A DNA stretch of 24,100 nt from Phycisphaerae bacterium (GCA_021604825.1 BQJS01000056.1:1-24100); one strand, 5' to 3'; positions 12,153 through 20,317 are shown, numbered from the stretch's first letter. The notes: generated by a model not told the origin, from the sequence alone. Translations and numbers: made by a program.

Positions 12153-12899
12153 TTATCCTTCACGCTCCAACTGCCAGTATTCAACATCAACTGGCGTCGA
12201 ACGTCCGAAGATCTCAACAATCACCGTGACCATACCGCGCTTCTCGTCGAGCGAATCAACATCGCCCTCGAAGTTTTCAAAGCTGCCAGCCATGATCTTG
12301 ACGTGATCGCCCTTCTTGAAATTCAAACCACTCAATGAAGGGGTTTCTTCTGCCTCTTGTGACGCGGCTAACATGCCTTCGATTTCATGATCGGGCATCG
12401 CGGTCGGCTTGCCGTCCGAACCGATGAAGTCGCCAACGCCCGTGGTCTCTTTGACCATGAACCAAACGTCTTCAGGTATCGCCCCATCATCTTCGCAGGC
12501 CATTTCGACAAACACATAACCCGGATAAAGGTTGCGCTTGTGGACCTTGGCGACACCAGCTTTCATCCGCCGCTCTTTGATGGTCGGCACGAGGATCCGA
12601 CTAACAATGGGATCCAAGCCCTCGATCTTGACCTTGCGCTCCAAGGCGTCGCGGACGTATTCTTCTTTATTTGAGGCCACCCGAAGCACGTACCAATTCA
12701 TGCCCGGCTTGCACAAGGGCTCTTTGGCTGGTGGTGCGACAGGTGCGCTCACGTCTTGTTCGTGCTCACCGGACGATCCAGGCGCACCCGAATCACCAGC
12801 CGCTGCGGCAGCGTCCGCCTGCACATCTTCCTCGGGGTGCATTTCAGCATCCGTGGCTTCTGCAGCGTCTTCAGTTCTGTCAGTACTGTTGGTACTCAT
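12153..12899 (-). CDS. nusG: transcription termination/antitermination factor NusG
   Basis: Binds the polymerase clamp and links transcription to Rho or the ribosome. 248 aa from ATG 12899, well above the usual 175-185. Residues 1-66 are an acidic, Ala/Ser/Pro-rich tail with no fold signature. The NGN domain starts at MNWYVLRVASNKEEYVRDAL (67 on) and includes NLYPGYVFVEM and VWFMVKETTGVGDFIGSDGKP. The KOW domain follows: FKKGDHVKIMAGSFENFEGDVDSLD ... MVTVIVEIFGRSTPVDVEYWQLE (about 193-245). GGAAGAG lies about 10 nt before the start. It follows secE as in most bacteria, with a 133-nt spacer. The tail could be a lineage extension; its role is unknown. Confidence 0.96.
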   Translation of the reverse strand: MSTNSTDRTEDAAEATDAEMHPEEDVQADAAAAAGDSGAPGSSGEHEQDVSAPVAPPAKEPLCKPGMNWYVLRVASNKEEYVRDALERKVKIEGLDPIVSRILVPTIKERRMKAGVAKVHKRNLYPGYVFVEMACEDDGAIPEDVWFMVKETTGVGDFIGSDGKPTAMPDHEIEGMLAASQEAEETPSLSGLNFKKGDHVKIMAGSFENFEGDVDSLDEKRGMVTVIVEIFGRSTPVDVEYWQLEREG

Positions 12900-12964
12900 C
12901 AAAACCGTCTCTTCCGAGCATCAAAACAAGTGCGTCACTCATTGACGCACACTATTGGCCACCA

Positions 12965-13002
12965 ACTGGTCACCAACCCAACGACTGGCCACCAACCTGA
13001 CG
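12965..13002 (-). repeat. tandem 19-bp repeat between secE and nusG
   Basis: Units 12965-12983 and 12984-13002 match at 16 of 19 bases (plus strand ACTGGTCACCAACCCAACG and ACTGGCCACCAACCTGACG). A partial earlier copy, TTGGCCACCAAC, lies at 12955-12966. It occupies the nusG leader. Confidence 0.6.
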
Positions 13003-13032
13003 ACGATCACGTGGCGATTACTGCTTCATTCA

Positions 13033-13470
13033 TCAAAGCTTCAAGACGTCGATCGCCACGAAGAAGTATTTGAATGCCTGATCAACCAGGAACAATGCAG
13101 CGGCTGTCAAGATGGTCACCAAAATCACGACCTTGGTCGCAGCGATGATCTCCTTCTTGGTCGTCCAGTTGACCTTCTTCATCTCGCCATCGGTGGCAAT
13201 CAGAAAATCACAAGTGGGCCGCTTCACATTCACGAGCCAGTGGATCACGGTCAACAACAACACGATGACAAAAACCGGCACACCCGTCTTGATCCAGAGC
13301 CCGGGAGCCCAGTCCTGATCGAAGTTGAGGTTTTCGTAAACGAAGTTGCCCAGGCCCAGCACAAGGATAGCCGCACCAATCGCAGTGCCAAGCCTCGTGT
13401 AGTAGCCTTGCCCCTTCTTATAGACATCGATAAAGGACTGACCCTTACCCGTCTTGGGAACATCAGCCAT
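13033..13470 (-). CDS. secE: preprotein translocase subunit SecE
   Basis: Small essential subunit of the SecYEG protein-conducting channel in the inner membrane; 145 aa. Three hydrophobic segments are visible: about 28-44 (GTAIGAAILVLGLGNFV), about 62-80 (GVPVFVIVLLLTVIHWL) and about 112-132 (VVILVTILTAAALFLVD). The last follows the conserved amphipathic element DGEMKKVNWTTKKEIIAATK, the family signature. The three-helix form resembles E. coli SecE rather than the one-helix type of many bacteria. Start ATG 13470 has GGAG about 9 nt upstream. It sits between tRNA-Trp and nusG, the normal arrangement. Confidence 0.96.
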   Translation of the reverse strand: MADVPKTGKGQSFIDVYKKGQGYYTRLGTAIGAAILVLGLGNFVYENLNFDQDWAPGLWIKTGVPVFVIVLLLTVIHWLVNVKRPTCDFLIATDGEMKKVNWTTKKEIIAATKVVILVTILTAAALFLVDQAFKYFFVAIDVLKL

Positions 13471-13513
13471 TGAAAAACACTCCAGGCGTTCTCACCAACA
13501 AACAAACTTGCTC

Positions 13514-13534
13514 AAGAACCCACCGGCAAACAAC
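13514..13534 (-). repeat. 21-nt element in the secE leader, copy 2
   Basis: Second copy of the element at 11471-11491, differing at a single base. It lies 44 nt before the secE start. A partial tandem similarity to CCAACCGGCATG follows at 13534-13545. Confidence 0.6.
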
Positions 13535-13618
13535 CAACCGGCATGCGTCCTTGCGAATAATAAGGCAACCACGCGACCAATCACCCCGACCACTGCCAAC
13601 TCAGGTTGACAAGATGAT

Positions 13619-13691
13619 CAGGAGCGGAGGGAATCGAACCCCCAACCGCCGGTTTTGGAAACCGGTGCTCTGCCAATTGAGCTACGCTCCT
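13619..13691 (-). tRNA. trnW: tRNA-Trp (anticodon CCA)
   Basis: A 73-nt cloverleaf. The acceptor AGGAGCG pairs with CGCTCCT and the discriminator is G. The D-arm is GCTC-AATTGGCA-GAGC. The anticodon stem CCGGT/ACCGG encloses the loop TTCCAAA, reading CCA. The T-arm carries GTTCGATTC. CCA is not encoded (the genome continues ATC). It lies between rpmG and secE, a common position for tRNA-Trp in bacterial tuf-secE clusters. Confidence 0.97.
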
Positions 13692-13794
13692 TCGGCGGGG
13701 ACTTCGGCTTCAACGCTGATGCCCCCGGGGCGAATCCGCCACGGGCGTCGTCCGCTCACACGGGCCAACCGCACCAAACGCTCAGCCGACCGAT

Positions 13795-13962
13795 CTACTT
13801 CCGCTTGATCTTGTGTACCGTACGTCGCCGCAAACGTGGCGAGTACTTCTTTAACGTGAACTTCGGTACACCACCCTGCACATTGACAGACGTACGGTAA
13901 TTCAAATCGCCCGTTTCCGTGCACTGTAGCCACACGTGTTCTCGTTTTTGACTCTTTGCCAC
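13795..13962 (-). CDS. rpmG: 50S ribosomal protein L33
   Basis: Short gene of 55 codons read from GTG 13962, with GGAGG 9 nt upstream. The product begins MAKSQKREHVWLQCTETGDL and continues NYRT, then KFTLKKYSPRLRRRTVHKIK, the pattern of bacterial L33, a small basic large-subunit protein near the E site. It has one cysteine (residue 14) and lacks the two CxxC pairs, so it is the zinc-independent type. Its position between tuf and tRNA-Trp fits the usual tuf-rpmG-trnW-secE-nusG order. A longer overlapping reading frame on the same strand in another phase is spurious. Confidence 0.95.
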   Translation of the reverse strand: MAKSQKREHVWLQCTETGDLNYRTSVNVQGGVPKFTLKKYSPRLRRRTVHKIKRK

Positions 13963-14033
13963 GTCCCAACGCCTCCAACCTAAACGCGACTCGCCTGCCA
14001 GCTGCTCAAGCGAACCGTGATCAAAACAACTTC

Positions 14034-14061
14034 AAAAAGGCCATTTCTTGAGCAAGGCCTT
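14034..14061 (-). terminator. intrinsic-terminator-like hairpin after tuf
   Basis: On the minus strand AAGGCC (14061-14056) pairs with GGCCTT (14042-14037) around a 13-nt loop, and a U5 run (14038-14034) overlaps the end of the stem. It lies 45 nt past the tuf stop and ahead of rpmG. The loop contains TGCTCAAG, which is complementary over 8 nt to CTTGAGCA further downstream (14020-14013), so an alternative pairing could open the terminator. Confidence 0.55.
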
Positions 14062-14105
14062 GAAAACGCTATACATCAAACCGGACCATCGACTTGATGA
14101 TCTGG

Positions 14106-15311
<1,206 letters not shown>

Positions 15312-15538
15312 CGTAGATGATCCTCCAATTTCTGCGTGACAGGGCAGACTTCCAATGCCGCCCAGATCAATTCGCTCAACGCGAATTTGGTTTCAGTTAT
15401 TTCCTTAGCATTCGTTGGACCGTCAAACATGCTCCCGCCATCGAAGGCGAAACCATCCAAAGACGACCGCTACAATGCGCAACGTTTCAGACTAAATTCA
15501 ATCTCGGACCCAGATGACCAGGCCCAACCTGAAGAGAC

Positions 15539-15594
<56 letters not shown>

Positions 15595-15610
<16 letters not shown>

Positions 15611-15630
15611 AACGACTGAGCTGCAGAAGC
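15595..15630 (-). repeat. tandem duplication of the tRNA-Thr 5' end
   Basis: The first 16 bases of the tRNA (15610-15595, GCTTCTGTAGCTCAGT) recur 20 bp upstream (15630-15615, GCTTCTGCAGCTCAGT) with one mismatch. The copy includes the acceptor 5' strand and the start of the D-arm. It is a partial duplication, not a second tRNA, but it gives the 3' acceptor strand an alternative partner. Confidence 0.85.
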
Positions 15631-15724
15631 GTTACCGCCCCACGGACTGTTAACAGACCAGACCGTCTCGTAGAACGTAAACACGCCCCCTGTGGCGGGC
15701 GGTTTTCAGCCAATCCCGCAACAC

Positions 15725-15785
15725 GGAAGTCCAATAGTCTCCAAGGTTTATGAGCAATTTGCAACCGCGCAGACTTCCCTTGGAG
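15725..15785 (-). promoter_or_regulatory. leader RNA with two overlapping pairings ahead of tRNA-Thr/tuf
   Basis: At the predicted 5' end of the transcript, CTCCAAGG (15785-15778) is perfectly complementary to CCTTGGAG (15746-15739). The adjacent GAAGTC (15777-15772) is complementary to GACTTC (15731-15726). The order A-B-A'-B' means the two stems cannot form as simple nested hairpins; they either alternate or form a tight pseudoknot. No known riboswitch or T-box sequence was recognised. The complementarities are visible; regulation is inferred. Confidence 0.4.
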
Positions 15786-15792
15786 CGTCGCC

Positions 15793-15820
15793 AGTATAGA
15801 CATCTACTATACCTTGTCAA
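15793..15820 (-). promoter_or_regulatory. sigma-70-type promoter for the tRNA-Thr/tuf cluster
   Basis: On the minus strand a perfect TTGACA (15820-15815), a 16-bp spacer and TATACT (15798-15793) predict a start near 15786, about 176 nt before tRNA-Thr. It is the strongest promoter seen upstream of the whole minus-strand cluster. The stretch from here to 16060 contains the divergent upstream region of the next gene; no equally clear plus-strand promoter is visible there. Confidence 0.8.
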
Positions 15821-16060
15821 ACCGGAAAATCCGCACCGATTGGCACGTTTCACGCGAATCCGAGAGGCCACCGTTTGTGCTTGGCCAACAGCATCCGGTC
15901 GAGAAGAACTGTTGCGATTTCAGGCCCCGTAGCAAGCCAACCATTGTAGTCAACATGCTACCGAGTTACACTGTCAATGAAACTGTGCTGACCCGAGTTC
16001 GTCCAACGATGTGTTTTCAAACCACCGCTGCTATCAGCCGCCATACCCTCACGAGGTCCT

Positions 16061-18004
16061 GTGAAAAAAACGCAGCGTCCAGTCTTGAGCGCCCGACGCA
16101 TGCCTGAGAATCCGCGTCCCAATGGCTCGGGCCCCCGCGTTCGTCCGGATTTTGACGATCCGCCCCATGAGCGCCATGAAGATAGCGGTTCGCTCGCCTC
16201 TGATCCTTCCCCTACCCGATCGAAAACGCCCAAGCGGGGAAAGCTCCGCTTGATTTTCTTAATTGTTATCCCCATTGCGGCGGCTGCCACTGCAGCGTAC
16301 CTCAATCCGCCCAAGTACAGCGGCGGCGCTACATTACGCACCAGTGAGAATTCAGGATCGACCAACATGCGACCCGATCGTCGCATAAAGAACGAAATGC
16401 TGGGAGCCGCCCGATCGGTTTTTCTGGCGGCGGCTTGGACCGAAGCGAAACTTCACAATGACGGATCACCGCTCGAACTCATTCAATCAACCAGACAGGA
16501 CCATTCCACCCAGCTACCGCCCACCTCGGACGCGATGATCGAAGTCATCTCGACGGACCGCGACGAGATCCGGGATTTCATCGACGGGCTGGATCGCCGC
16601 TTTCAATCTGAATACGAAGCGTTCAAGTCGCGGGAAATGGAACGCCAGGAAAGTCAGACCATCTTTCTAAAGGGCCAAATTCAGGAATTATCGATGGTCC
16701 TCAAGAGTCTCGAGCCTCTCTCCATCAATGAAATCGATTCCGCGGGAAACGTCGATATGCCCGTCGCAACCAGCGAAAGCGACAGGCCGCTCAACGACGC
16801 ATTTCGTCGACATTGGAAACGCCTTCAACGAACCCGTTCGCGGTATTCAGGCCAACTGATGGAACTCGTCGAAACCCAGCGCCAACTCGACGAATTGATC
16901 AAGACGCCCCCACCAGCAACGGCAATCATCGAACCCCAAGACCGCGCCAAGGCGTACCAGGAACATGTGGTGCTGACGGGCGATCTTAATCAGCTGGGCA
17001 ACCATCTCGAAGATGTGCGGCGGGCAATGGGCAAGGTCTACACACGGGCGGAGCAACCGTTGGCCAAAGTGCTGACTTCGCTTGCAACGATCAGTGAATG
17101 CGCCAAAGTTCCCGAGGCCTCCAAGCTCTCGTCAGAAAAACGGCTGGCGCTCGAGAAGATTTCAGAAACAGCCGCCGAAGTCGACACGCTCGTTTCCGGA
17201 TTCGCCCAAGAATGGAATCAGGGGTTTAAGAATCTCGCAGAGCAGACCATCGATCCCAAGAAGCGCGATGTCCTCGACTTTCACGATCGCATCGCGACCG
17301 AGGCTTCCGACTATGGATTTAGAGCACGCCAATTCCTCGACAAGCTAAAGCAACAACTTCGCGCGTTTGGCGAAGCCGGTTCGGACAGCGCCCAGGGACA
17401 TTTCCAGACAGCCACGCTCACGCGAGAAATCAACGCCCTCGTCGACTCCCAAGCGCGCTTTTCCATCGCAGCAAAAACGCTCCGCGACCCGAACGAATTC
17501 TTGCTGGACGCCGCCCTTCGCAGTTCGCGTGGCCTCACCCAACGTACCTCGCTCATCATGAAGGAAATCGAAGGCGAACTGGAAACCGAAGCGCGGCAGC
17601 GGGCGTTCGACGAACGGCAGCAAAAAATCGAATCACTGACGAGAAGCGCCAAAATCCTGCGAGACGCCACCGATGAAATCGCTTCAACGATGGTTGAGAC
17701 ACTCTCCAAAATGCAGGAAGACGGAAGCGATACGGGAACATACCTGGATCATGTGTTTAAGCTCGAAACGATCAGTGCCAAGCGTGAATTCATCCAGAGA
17801 CAAATCGATCGCGTTTCCGTTCAATTGAAGCAAATTCAAGACGATCCGATCGAACAGCAATTTCCCGAAACTGTGACTGTCGAAGCCCATGCTGTCAGCA
17901 AACGTCCGAAAAACCTTACCAATCTCATCTCAACGATATTGGCCGCGTGGGGAACCAGTTTCATTGGAATCCTTGGGGTCAGTCGAATGGCCCGACGACA
18001 TTGA
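16061..18004 (+). CDS. Wzz/GumC-like two-TM coiled-coil membrane protein
   Basis: Predicted 647-aa envelope protein. A Pro/Arg-rich cytosolic N-terminus (1-59) leads to a membrane helix (about 62-80, LRLIFLIVIPIAAAATAAY). A long region follows, largely charged helix with heptad-like stretches (about 180-610). A final helix (about 621-640) is preceded by SKRPKNL. This two-TM plan, with a proline-rich junction before the last helix, is that of polysaccharide co-polymerases and chain-length regulators (Wzz/GumC). The expected beta-rich segment after TM1 (YSGGATLR ...) is present but weak, and no tyrosine-kinase domain or Walker motif is attached. No polysaccharide genes are nearby, so the role is uncertain; it may be a generic coiled-coil envelope protein. 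GTG 16061 is chosen with GAGG 4 nt upstream; ATG 16100 is the alternative. Confidence 0.75.
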   Translation: MKKTQRPVLSARRMPENPRPNGSGPRVRPDFDDPPHERHEDSGSLASDPSPTRSKTPKRGKLRLIFLIVIPIAAAATAAYLNPPKYSGGATLRTSENSGSTNMRPDRRIKNEMLGAARSVFLAAAWTEAKLHNDGSPLELIQSTRQDHSTQLPPTSDAMIEVISTDRDEIRDFIDGLDRRFQSEYEAFKSREMERQESQTIFLKGQIQELSMVLKSLEPLSINEIDSAGNVDMPVATSESDRPLNDAFRRHWKRLQRTRSRYSGQLMELVETQRQLDELIKTPPPATAIIEPQDRAKAYQEHVVLTGDLNQLGNHLEDVRRAMGKVYTRAEQPLAKVLTSLATISECAKVPEASKLSSEKRLALEKISETAAEVDTLVSGFAQEWNQGFKNLAEQTIDPKKRDVLDFHDRIATEASDYGFRARQFLDKLKQQLRAFGEAGSDSAQGHFQTATLTREINALVDSQARFSIAAKTLRDPNEFLLDAALRSSRGLTQRTSLIMKEIEGELETEARQRAFDERQQKIESLTRSAKILRDATDEIASTMVETLSKMQEDGSDTGTYLDHVFKLETISAKREFIQRQIDRVSVQLKQIQDDPIEQQFPETVTVEAHAVSKRPKNLTNLISTILAAWGTSFIGILGVSRMARRH

Positions 18005-18494
18005 ATAAATGGGAAAGCGCAGTACATACCCTTTCGCATTCAGCCTAACTTTCCGCACTTGACGCCCTATATTGCTTTTCCAATTACTCTCGAACTCCCA
18101 GCGTCACAAAATTCCTTCACGGGCAAAGGCGCGCGATTACCGGACGCCATCGCGCACCAAGTGGACGCACAGCATAAATAAGCCGGTACCCGCGAATTGC
18201 CGATCTTCACGTACCGCAATCTTGGCGCAGACGAACTGTGACTAAGTGACTTGATCGTGGTTTTGGACTACTATTTCACAGAGTCGCAAATCGATGTGTC
18301 GCGGGTATTCACAACGCACCCGCACACGTTTGGCGGCACGTGAATGGATTGAATACAAGGTGCGGTGACGCGTTTCGGGTGGAGAAGCCTGAATACAAAA
18401 TCACCGTTTTTCAAAGCGACCGCGAAAGGGTCGCTCGCAGAGTGCTCGTTAGCCTCCGCGATGCCCCACAGGCAATCGCCAAAGGAGTTGGCTC
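18005..18494 (+). other. 490-bp non-coding stretch ahead of csrA
   Basis: No convincing gene. Two perfect inverted repeats stand out: GCGCGAT/ATCGCGC (18131-18137 with 18149-18155; 11-nt loop containing GGA) and AGCGACC/GGTCGCT (18415-18421 with 18429-18435; 7-nt loop GCGAAAG). The second lies 60 nt before the csrA start. CsrA proteins bind GGA in hairpin loops, so the first might be a CsrA site, but that is speculation from the motif alone. No clear promoter was identified. Confidence 0.4.
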
Positions 18495-18719
18495 ATGCTT
18501 GTTCTATCACGTCAGCGCGATCAGTCGATCATGATCGGAGACGACATCGAAATCACCATTGTTGACGTGCGTGGCGACAAGGTTCGCGTGGGCATCAATG
18601 CACCGCGCCAAGTCTCGGTTCACCGCAAGGAGGTCTACGAGGCCATTCGGCGTGAAAACGAAGAGGGTGCATCTGCCGAAGAGACCAAAGGCTCGAATTC
18701 AAAATCGGCGGGCCAGTAA
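18495..18719 (+). CDS. csrA: carbon storage regulator CsrA
   Basis: Dimeric RNA-binding protein that represses or stabilises mRNAs by binding GGA motifs near ribosome sites; 74 aa. The start [20 protein letters not shown] and the segment [22 protein letters not shown] give the full five-strand core, with Leu4, Arg6 and the VHR arginine that contact RNA. Residues after about 52 form a polar Glu/Ser-rich tail. AAAGGAG lies 7 nt before the ATG and itself contains a GGA, the usual autoregulation target. It is isolated between long non-coding stretches; in many bacteria csrA sits with flagellar genes, which are absent here. Confidence 0.96.
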   Translation: MLVLSRQRDQSIMIGDDIEITIVDVRGDKVRVGINAPRQVSVHRKEVYEAIRRENEEGASAEETKGSNSKSAGQ

Positions 18720-19142
18720 CCCCACACTGCCAGCATCTACGAAACACCGTCGAATCACCCCGATTCCAAAGCTCGCCACAGCCTCATTGCGCCAACCCCT
18801 ACGGTCTTGACTTCACCTATTCACCAACTAAGCTACGCGGCACAGGTTGGAGGCATTATCAACCACCTGTGAATTCTGTGTTTTGCGCTCATTGGGGCAG
18901 TCGTCTAGGGCTGGGTTTGCCGGCCTGATTCGCTCTGGGTGGTCTACTACGCGGCTGACCATTCAGGCCTCGGTGCGAAACGTTGCCGCGTCACGTCTGA
19001 TACCGTGACGCCATTTGTTTGAATGATTGGTTCGTTGCGGATGCACGAGGCATGACCAAGGCCTGCCCCTGATGCCACTCTTTTCTTCGGTGGTATCCAT
19101 GAAAAAGTATGGGGTTGGCCAGACCGAAATACGTTTTCGGTA
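18720..19142 (+). other. 420-bp non-coding stretch between csrA and tRNA-Gln
   Basis: No gene recognised. It holds: a CACAGGT/ACCTGTG hairpin (18841-18847 with 18865-18871) followed by a T-rich AATTCTGTGTTTT, possibly a weak csrA terminator; a perfect 8-bp stem GCGTCACG/CGTGACGC (18988-18995 with 19004-19011); and a 7-bp stem ACCGAAA/TTTCGGT (19123-19141) ending 1 nt before the tRNA. On the minus strand near 18817-18838 a piece resembles a tRNA D-arm (GTAGCTTAGTTGG) without the rest of a cloverleaf. Confidence 0.4.
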
Positions 19143-19213
19143 AACCCGATGGTGTAATGGTAACACAACAGGTTTTGGTCCTGTCGTTCCAGGTTCGAGT
19201 CCTGGTCGGGTTG
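19143..19213 (+). tRNA. trnQ: tRNA-Gln (anticodon TTG)
   Basis: A 71-nt cloverleaf. The acceptor AACCCGA pairs with TCGGGTT and the discriminator is G. The D-arm is GTGT-AATGGTA-ACAC. The anticodon stem ACAGG/CCTGT encloses TTTTGGT, reading TTG. The T-arm is CCAGG-TTCGAGT-CCTGG. CCA is not encoded. It stands alone upstream of glmU, with a short hairpin ending 1 nt before its 5' end. Confidence 0.96.
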
Positions 19214-19293
19214 TCTCCTGTCTCGCTTCAACAGAACAACTAAGAAACGTGCGCACCGGAAAATATCGCTCCGGCGCAGACTGGACGAATACC

Positions 19294-19324
19294 TAGGCAC
19301 CGCTCTACTTCTTGGGGTGCCCTA
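19294..19324 (+). promoter_or_regulatory. hairpin overlapping the glmU ribosome site
   Basis: GGCACC (19296-19301) is perfectly complementary to GGTGCC (19316-19321), extendable by two pairs past a bulge. The 3' strand covers the GGGGTG that precedes the TTG start of glmU. TTTT follows at 19326-19329, so the same hairpin might end the tRNA-Gln transcript instead. Either reading is inference. Confidence 0.4.
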
Positions 19325-19327
19325 CTT

Positions 19328-20317
19328 TTGGAATTGCGTGACACCTTGAGCAAAGCAACGGCAATCATTCTCGCAGCCGGCAAAAGCACTCGCATGAAAA
19401 GCGAGGCCCCCAAAGTGCTTCACGACATTTGCGGGCGAAGCATGCTCTCATACGTCATCGAAGCATGCCGAGGTGCGGGCGTCGGACGATTGGTCATTGT
19501 CGTTGGCCACCGCAAGGACGACGTCATTGCTGCGTTTTCAGATTGCGAAGACATCGTTTGGGTTGAGCAGAAAGAGCAAAAAGGCACGGGGCACGCGGCG
19601 CAAATGTGTAAAGAAGCGCTCGCGGGTTGCGAAGGCCAAGTCTTGTGCATCGCGGGCGACATGCCGCTGATTCGCCAGGATACGCTTGAACAATTGCTGG
19701 CTGAAAACGTCCGCACCGGCGATGCCGTCACGTTGGCGACTTCGATTCTCGACGATCCGTCCAGCTACGGGCGGATCATTCGCGACGACGCCAACACCCT
19801 CGCCGCCATCGTCGAAGACAAAGATTGCACCGACGCCCAACTGAAAGTCTCCGAAGTCAACGTCAGCTATTACTGCTTCGACGGCATGCGTATGTTTGAC
19901 CTCCTCGACAATCTGTCCAATGACAACGCCAAAGGCGAATACTACATCACCGATACGGTGGCGGACTCGTTGAAGAAGGGTTGGGGTGCAGGCGCGGTGG
20001 CAGCCGTTCCGCCAGAAGATGCCATGGGCATCAACTCCCGCGCCGACCTTGCGGTTGTCGCACGCCTGATGCAAGGGCGCATCCAAGAGTACTGGATGGA
20101 TCAGGGCATCAGCATCGTCGATCCGACGAGCACCTGGATCGAAAGCGACGCAACCATTGGAAAAGAAACAACAATCTACCCATTCACATTCGTAGGGCGG
20201 GGTGCCCGAATCGGTGACGCCTGCCGGATTGGACCGCACGCCATGATTCCATCAGGCGAAGTCATTGCATCGGGCACGACCATTTGCGGGTCCTCAAACG
20301 CGGAGGCCCAGGTCTAG
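19328..20317 (+). CDS. glmU: GlmU-type N-acetylglucosamine-1-phosphate uridylyltransferase lacking most of the acetyltransferase domain
   Basis: Makes UDP-GlcNAc from GlcNAc-1-P and UTP for peptidoglycan and envelope glycans. 329 aa against about 456 for bifunctional GlmU. The nucleotidyltransferase fold is complete: LAAGKSTRMKSEAPKVLH (15-32, with Ser in place of the second Gly), QKGTGHA (84-90), GDMPL (110-114), YGRI (147-150), IVEDKDC (161-167), EVN (176-178), GEYYITD (203-209), and GINSR (234-238), whose Asn binds the metal in the family. Only about three left-handed-helix turns follow (271-321), so the acetyl-CoA site and catalytic His of the second domain are absent. The acetylation step must be done elsewhere. 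Start TTG 19328 has GGGGTG about 9 nt upstream; TTG 19334 is possible. The stop abuts prs (TAGATG), implying coupling. Confidence 0.9.
   Translation: MELRDTLSKATAIILAAGKSTRMKSEAPKVLHDICGRSMLSYVIEACRGAGVGRLVIVVGHRKDDVIAAFSDCEDIVWVEQKEQKGTGHAAQMCKEALAGCEGQVLCIAGDMPLIRQDTLEQLLAENVRTGDAVTLATSILDDPSSYGRIIRDDANTLAAIVEDKDCTDAQLKVSEVNVSYYCFDGMRMFDLLDNLSNDNAKGEYYITDTVADSLKKGWGAGAVAAVPPEDAMGINSRADLAVVARLMQGRIQEYWMDQGISIVDPTSTWIESDATIGKETTIYPFTFVGRGARIGDACRIGPHAMIPSGEVIASGTTICGSSNAEAQV

Noticed and set aside
13470..13808. Plus-strand frame over tRNA-Trp with a GNRTPNRRFWKPVLCQLSYAP segment
   Set aside because: Well-known artefact of translating the antisense of a tRNA.
13682..13978. 98-codon minus-strand frame overlapping rpmG
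   Set aside because: Out of phase with the clear L33 gene at 13795-13962, which has the better ribosome site and a recognisable product.
15611..15786. T-box riboswitch ahead of tRNA-Thr/tuf
   Set aside because: No T-box consensus (TGGAACC-like), no specifier loop, and the regulated gene would be atypical.
18947..19300. Two minus-strand frames (one with RPGLEPGTTGPKPVVLPLHH)
   Set aside because: Antisense translation of tRNA-Gln; no independent coding support.
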